From positions 1-8,199 of the forward strand of contig JAGSPR010000310.1 in NCBI GenBank assembly GCA_018262455.1: 8,199 nucleotides of DNA. Reading direction: 5' to 3'. A program made the position numbers and the translations under genes. Shown piece after piece: positions 5,607 through 8,199 of the stretch; position 1 is the first letter of the stretch, and each line of letters starts with the position of its first letter. The notes under the pieces are model-generated. The model had not been told where the DNA came from. It worked only from the letters and a program-made list of their open reading frames with translations, and ran no database searches. This stretch comes from Deltaproteobacteria bacterium (GTDB lineage: Bacteria; Myxococcota; Polyangia; Haliangiales; Haliangiaceae).

Positions 5607-7288
5607 CCCCGTTTCCCGACGACTTCAACCTCGCCGACTACTGGCTGTTCGATCGCCTGCGTGAAGGTAAGGGGGACAGGGTCGCGCTGCGGTTCGGCGA
5701 CCGCAGCTGGACGTACGCCGAGGTCGCCGAGCGAGCACGCGCGCTGGCCCGGTTCTTCCTCGATGGCCGGCTCGTGCCCGAGCAGCGCGTCTACATCGTG
5801 CTCCCCGACGTGCCGCCGTTCGCGTGGTCGATCTTCGCGACCCTCGCGGCCGGCGGCGTGGTGACGATGGGTAACCCGATCGCGCCGATCGACGATCTAC
5901 GGTACGTGCTCGGCTACGTGCGCGCCGCGGTGCTGGTCACGACGCCCGAGGTGGCGCGCCAGCTCGCGCCGCACTTCGCCGATCTGCCGTTCCTCAACAC
6001 GGTGCTGCTCGCCCCCGACGCCGCCACCGGCGACGACCCCGAGCTGGCGGTTCCCCGCCCCGCCTGGTTCGACGAGCTCGAGCTCGGGGGGGTCGAGGTG
6101 AGCTCGCTCGAGGCCGCGATCGACGACGGGCGAGAGTCCGACGCCGCGCTCGCCTCGACGCACCGCGACGATCCGGCGATCTGGCTGTTCACGTCCGGAT
6201 CGACCGGGCGTGCGAAGGCGGCGATGCACAGCCATCGCGACTTCGCGTTCAACACCGAGGTCTACGCGAAGCACACGGTCGGCTACCGCGAGGACGACAT
6301 CGTGATCAGCGTGCCGCGGCTGTTCTTCGGCTACGCGACCGGCACGAACCTGTGGTTTCCGTTCGCGGTGGGCGCGACCGTGGGGCTGTTCAGCGAGCGA
6401 CCGACCGCCGAGAGCGTGGCGGCAGCGATCACCAGGTATCGGCCGACCGTCGTCACCAACGTGCCGACGATGCTCGGCAAGCTGCTCGACCTCGACGACG
6501 AGCTGCGCGCCAAGGGCGCTCCACCGCTGGACCTGTCGTCGGTGCGCTTCCAGCTCTCGGCGGGCGAAGCCCTCCCCGAGGCGCTGCTGCGCCGGTTCAC
6601 CGAGCGATTCGGCGGTGAGATCTACGACGGCATCGGCAGCGCGGAGATGTTCCACATCTACTGCTCGAACCGGCCCGGTGATGTGGTGCCCGGATCGCTC
6701 GGCCGGGCGGTCGAGGGGTACACGCTGAAGATCTTGCCGGAGGATGCGGAAGGGGCAGGGGCTCCTGCACTCGCGCCGAACGAGATCGGCGTGCTGTGGG
6801 TCAAGGGCGACAGCGTCGCCCATGGTTACTTCGAGGATCGCGAGAAGAGCTGGGAGACGTTCCACGGCCACTGGTGCCGCACCGGTGACCTGTTCCGGAT
6901 CGACGAGCGCGGCTACCTGTGGTTCAGCGGACGCGCCGATGATCTGTTCAAGGTCGGCGGGATCTTCGTCGCGCCGCGCGAGGTCGAGGACTGTCTGCTC
7001 GCGCACGCCTGCGTGTCGGGGGTGGCGGTGATCGCCGCCGAGGATCAGGGGCTGACCAAGCCGAAGGCTCTCGTGGTCCTGCGTCCCGATGCCAGGGCGC
7101 GCGTCGCGACGCCCCAGGGCGCGCGCGCGCTCGCCGACGAGCTCAAGGCGCACGTCCAGGCGCGGCTGTCCAAGCACAAGTATCCCCGCTGGGTGGTGTT
7201 CGTCGACGACCTGCCGAAGAACGATCGTGGCAAGGTGGACAAGAAGCTCCTCGCCCTCCGCGAAAAACGTGGCGAGCTGCGCGAGTAG
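5603..7288 (+). CDS. Benzoate-CoA ligase family protein (AMP-forming aryl-CoA ligase)
   Basis: A 561-aa ANL-superfamily acid-CoA ligase, which activates a carboxylic acid to its CoA thioester via an acyl-adenylate with ATP. The P-loop FTSGSTGRAK is at 196-205, SAGEALP at 319-325, and the adenylate motif DGIGSAEM at 342-349, followed by HIYCSN. CRTGDLF is at 425-431, the hinge SGRADDLFKVGG at 442-453, and the C-terminal catalytic Lys544 in PKNDRGK. PRLFFGYATGTNLWFPF (238-254) and EMFHIYCSN correspond to the KLFF..G.GN and EMLHIF.SN patterns of benzoate and hydroxybenzoate CoA ligases, which separates it from acetyl- and long-chain ligases. The exact aromatic acid (benzoate, 2-aminobenzoate, salicylate or an alicyclic acid) is not readable. 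This is the entry step of the operon's pathway. It has AGGGAG (5593-5598) 4 nt before ATG 5603, which overlaps the dehydrogenase stop; translation is probably coupled. Confidence 0.92.
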   Translation: MTPFPDDFNLADYWLFDRLREGKGDRVALRFGDRSWTYAEVAERARALARFFLDGRLVPEQRVYIVLPDVPPFAWSIFATLAAGGVVTMGNPIAPIDDLRYVLGYVRAAVLVTTPEVARQLAPHFADLPFLNTVLLAPDAATGDDPELAVPRPAWFDELELGGVEVSSLEAAIDDGRESDAALASTHRDDPAIWLFTSGSTGRAKAAMHSHRDFAFNTEVYAKHTVGYREDDIVISVPRLFFGYATGTNLWFPFAVGATVGLFSERPTAESVAAAITRYRPTVVTNVPTMLGKLLDLDDELRAKGAPPLDLSSVRFQLSAGEALPEALLRRFTERFGGEIYDGIGSAEMFHIYCSNRPGDVVPGSLGRAVEGYTLKILPEDAEGAGAPALAPNEIGVLWVKGDSVAHGYFEDREKSWETFHGHWCRTGDLFRIDERGYLWFSGRADDLFKVGGIFVAPREVEDCLLAHACVSGVAVIAAEDQGLTKPKALVVLRPDARARVATPQGARALADELKAHVQARLSKHKYPRWVVFVDDLPKNDRGKVDKKLLALREKRGELRE

Positions 7289-7295
7289 GAACCCC

Positions 7296-8084
7296 ATGGC
7301 CGATCGCGAAAAATTCCTCGCACGTCACACCACCGCGAGCCTGCACGCGCTGCTCGGCGGCAAGCGAGCCGTCGTGGCGCTGGTCCCGATCGGCTCCACC
7401 GAGCCGCACGGACCTCACCTCGGACTCGGCACCGATGTCGTGATCTCCGCGGCGGCCTGCTTGCGCGCCACCGAGTTGCTCGACAAGAAGGGCCCGCTCG
7501 TCGCCGTGATCGCACCGGCGGTCAGCTACGGCGTGACCGAGTGCGCGAGCGGATTTCCCGGTGCGGTGAGCGTGCCGGCGGACGTCCTCACCGCGTACGT
7601 CGCGGCGGTGTGCGACGGCCTGCTCGCTCAGGGCGTGCGCCACGTGTGCCTCGTCAACAACCACCTCGAGCCCGCGCACGATGCAGCGATTCGCGCCGTG
7701 CTCGATCACCGGGCGCCGGGCGGCCAAGGCAGCCGGGCAGGCAAGGTCAGCGTCGCCTGTCCGCTGACGAGGAAGTGGGCGCGCACGCTGTCGGCCGAGT
7801 TCAAGAGCGGCGCCTGCCACGCCGGGCAGTACGAGACCTCGATCATGATGGCCGCCGCGCCCGAGATGGTCGACGAGCCGATCCGCGCCGTCCTCGCCGC
7901 GGTTCCGATCAGCCTGTCGGAGAAGCTCGCGGCTGGCGTGGGCACGTTCGCCGCGATGGGGATGGAGCTCGCGTACGCGGGCAATCCAGCGGCCGCCACG
8001 ATCGCAGAGGGCGAGCAGCAGATCCTGCGGCTCGCGGAGATGGTGGTCGGTGAGGTTCGCGAGGCGCTCGGACTGCCTGCATGA
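7296..8084 (+). CDS. Creatininase family metallohydrolase
   Basis: A 262-aa protein of the creatininase family, metal-dependent amidohydrolases acting on C-N bonds, often cyclic amides. GSTEPHGPHLGLGTD (33-47) supplies metal ligands Glu36, His38 and Asp47. VNNHLEPAH (120-128) gives His123 and Glu125, matching the H-x-E (His120/Glu122) of true creatininase rather than the NGHGGN seen in many relatives. CHAGQYETS (174-182) corresponds to the conserved HAGE.ETS region. The dinuclear metal site therefore looks complete. The frame is open further upstream into the ligase gene, but ATG 7296 is chosen: it falls 7 bp after the ligase stop, has AGGA at 7287-7290, and starts just before the family's N-terminal region. 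Creatinine degradation is unlikely in this operon. Hydrolysis of a ring or C-N bond in an aminated or ring-derived intermediate is a better guess. It is the last gene before the repeats. Confidence 0.85.
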   Translation: MADREKFLARHTTASLHALLGGKRAVVALVPIGSTEPHGPHLGLGTDVVISAAACLRATELLDKKGPLVAVIAPAVSYGVTECASGFPGAVSVPADVLTAYVAAVCDGLLAQGVRHVCLVNNHLEPAHDAAIRAVLDHRAPGGQGSRAGKVSVACPLTRKWARTLSAEFKSGACHAGQYETSIMMAAAPEMVDEPIRAVLAAVPISLSEKLAAGVGTFAAMGMELAYAGNPAAATIAEGEQQILRLAEMVVGEVREALGLPA

Positions 8085-8088
8085 AGCC

Positions 8089-8100
8089 CGCGACGTCGCG
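8089..8100. repeat. 12-bp perfect palindrome after the operon's last gene
   Basis: CGCGACGTCGCG is fully self-complementary and starts 4 bp after the creatininase stop, directly before the first tandem repeat. Its core resembles the palindrome GCGACGCGTCGC at 717-728, also at a gene's 3' end. No T-tract follows it. Confidence 0.4.
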
Positions 8101-8199
8101 CCGATCACTCCAGGGCTCCGCCCCCCTACCGGCACGCCGGCAGGGTTCCCCCCGATCACTCCAGGGCTCCGCCCCCCTACCGGCACGCCGGCAGGGTTC
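8101..8199. repeat. 51-bp tandem repeat with internal hairpins, continuing past the window
   Basis: The unit begins CCGATCACTCCAGGG and recurs exactly 51 bp later (copies at 8101-8151 and from 8152). The second copy is cut by the window edge after 48 bases, all identical to the first. Each unit holds a 10-bp stem, CCCTACCGGC / GCCGGCAGGG, with one mismatch and a 2-nt loop (8124-8145 in copy 1), and a small GGGC-TCC-GCCC hairpin (8113-8123). Complete identity over the whole period argues against a CRISPR array. The repeat may be a REP-like or minisatellite element and its hairpins could help end operon transcription, but only TT follows the main stem. Confidence 0.85.

Noticed and set aside
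7089..7295. N-terminal extension of the creatininase gene to an upstream ATG
   Set aside because: It would overlap the C-terminal domain of the ligase, including Lys544; ATG 7296 has its own AGGA and gives normal family length.
5897..7297. 466-codon open frame on the minus strand opposite the ligase
   Set aside because: It is antisense to all ligase motifs and its own composition is Arg/Val/Glu-rich without family motifs.
2233..8084. Box-type aerobic benzoyl-CoA pathway
   Set aside because: A benzoate-CoA ligase type enzyme is present, but no BoxA, BoxB or BoxC sequence is seen; the acyl-CoA dehydrogenase and Rid genes fit that pathway poorly.
7143..8186. Minus-strand open frame starting in the tandem repeats and reading a 17-residue repeat, then antisense to the creatininase gene
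   Set aside because: Most of it is antisense to a well-supported gene and ends inside the ligase region; the repeat peptide alone is not evidence of coding.
8101..8199. CRISPR array
   Set aside because: The whole 51-bp period is identical, with no variable spacers, and only two copies are visible.
1..8199. Frequent GATCG / CGATCG words across all genes
   Set aside because: They fall mostly at GAT/ATC codons next to G- or C-starting codons and look like codon-use effects; I could not count them against expectation.

Overview
The window is a high-GC bacterial segment with dense gene packing, GTG as well as ATG starts, Shine-Dalgarno sites and long spurious antisense reading frames. This suits a high-GC Gram-negative such as a Myxococcota or other former deltaproteobacterium. 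No rRNA, tRNA or lineage marker is present, so the taxonomic guess is weak.

Layout, left to right. (1) The 3' part of a phospholipase D superfamily gene with two HKD motifs (to 710, + strand; its start lies outside the window). (2) A convergent amidase-signature hydrolase on the minus strand (714-2147), its stop only 3 bp from the PLD stop, at two overlapping perfect palindromes. (3) An 85-bp divergent intergenic region with a 24-nt near-perfect stem-loop (2185-2208). (4) A tightly packed plus-strand operon of seven genes (2233-8084): SDR oxidoreductase, Rid-family protein, crotonase-fold protein, an unrecognised 72-aa protein, acyl-CoA dehydrogenase, benzoate-CoA ligase-type AMP-forming ligase and creatininase-family metallohydrolase. 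Three junctions are 4-bp stop/start overlaps (GTGA, GTGA, ATGA); the others are 7-19 bp gaps. (5) A 12-bp palindrome, then at least two perfect 51-bp tandem repeats with internal hairpins, running off the right edge.

The operon reads as a CoA-dependent pathway for an aromatic or alicyclic carboxylic acid. The ligase would make the CoA thioester. The acyl-CoA dehydrogenase, crotonase and SDR would give a beta-oxidation-like sequence. The Rid and creatininase proteins point to a nitrogen-containing or C-N-bonded intermediate. The combination resembles aerobic 2-aminobenzoyl-CoA metabolism, but the expected ring-attacking flavoenzyme (2-aminobenzoyl-CoA monooxygenase/reductase type), a thiolase, a transporter and a regulator are not in this window. 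The divergent amidase could supply an aromatic acid from an amide; that is inference only.

The main oddities are in active sites. The Rid protein lacks the imine-hydrolysing Arg (Met instead) and the adjacent-pocket Ser (Gly). The crotonase lacks both usual hydratase glutamates but has an Asp in a GADMG motif. The operon may therefore run chemistry that generic annotation would mis-state.
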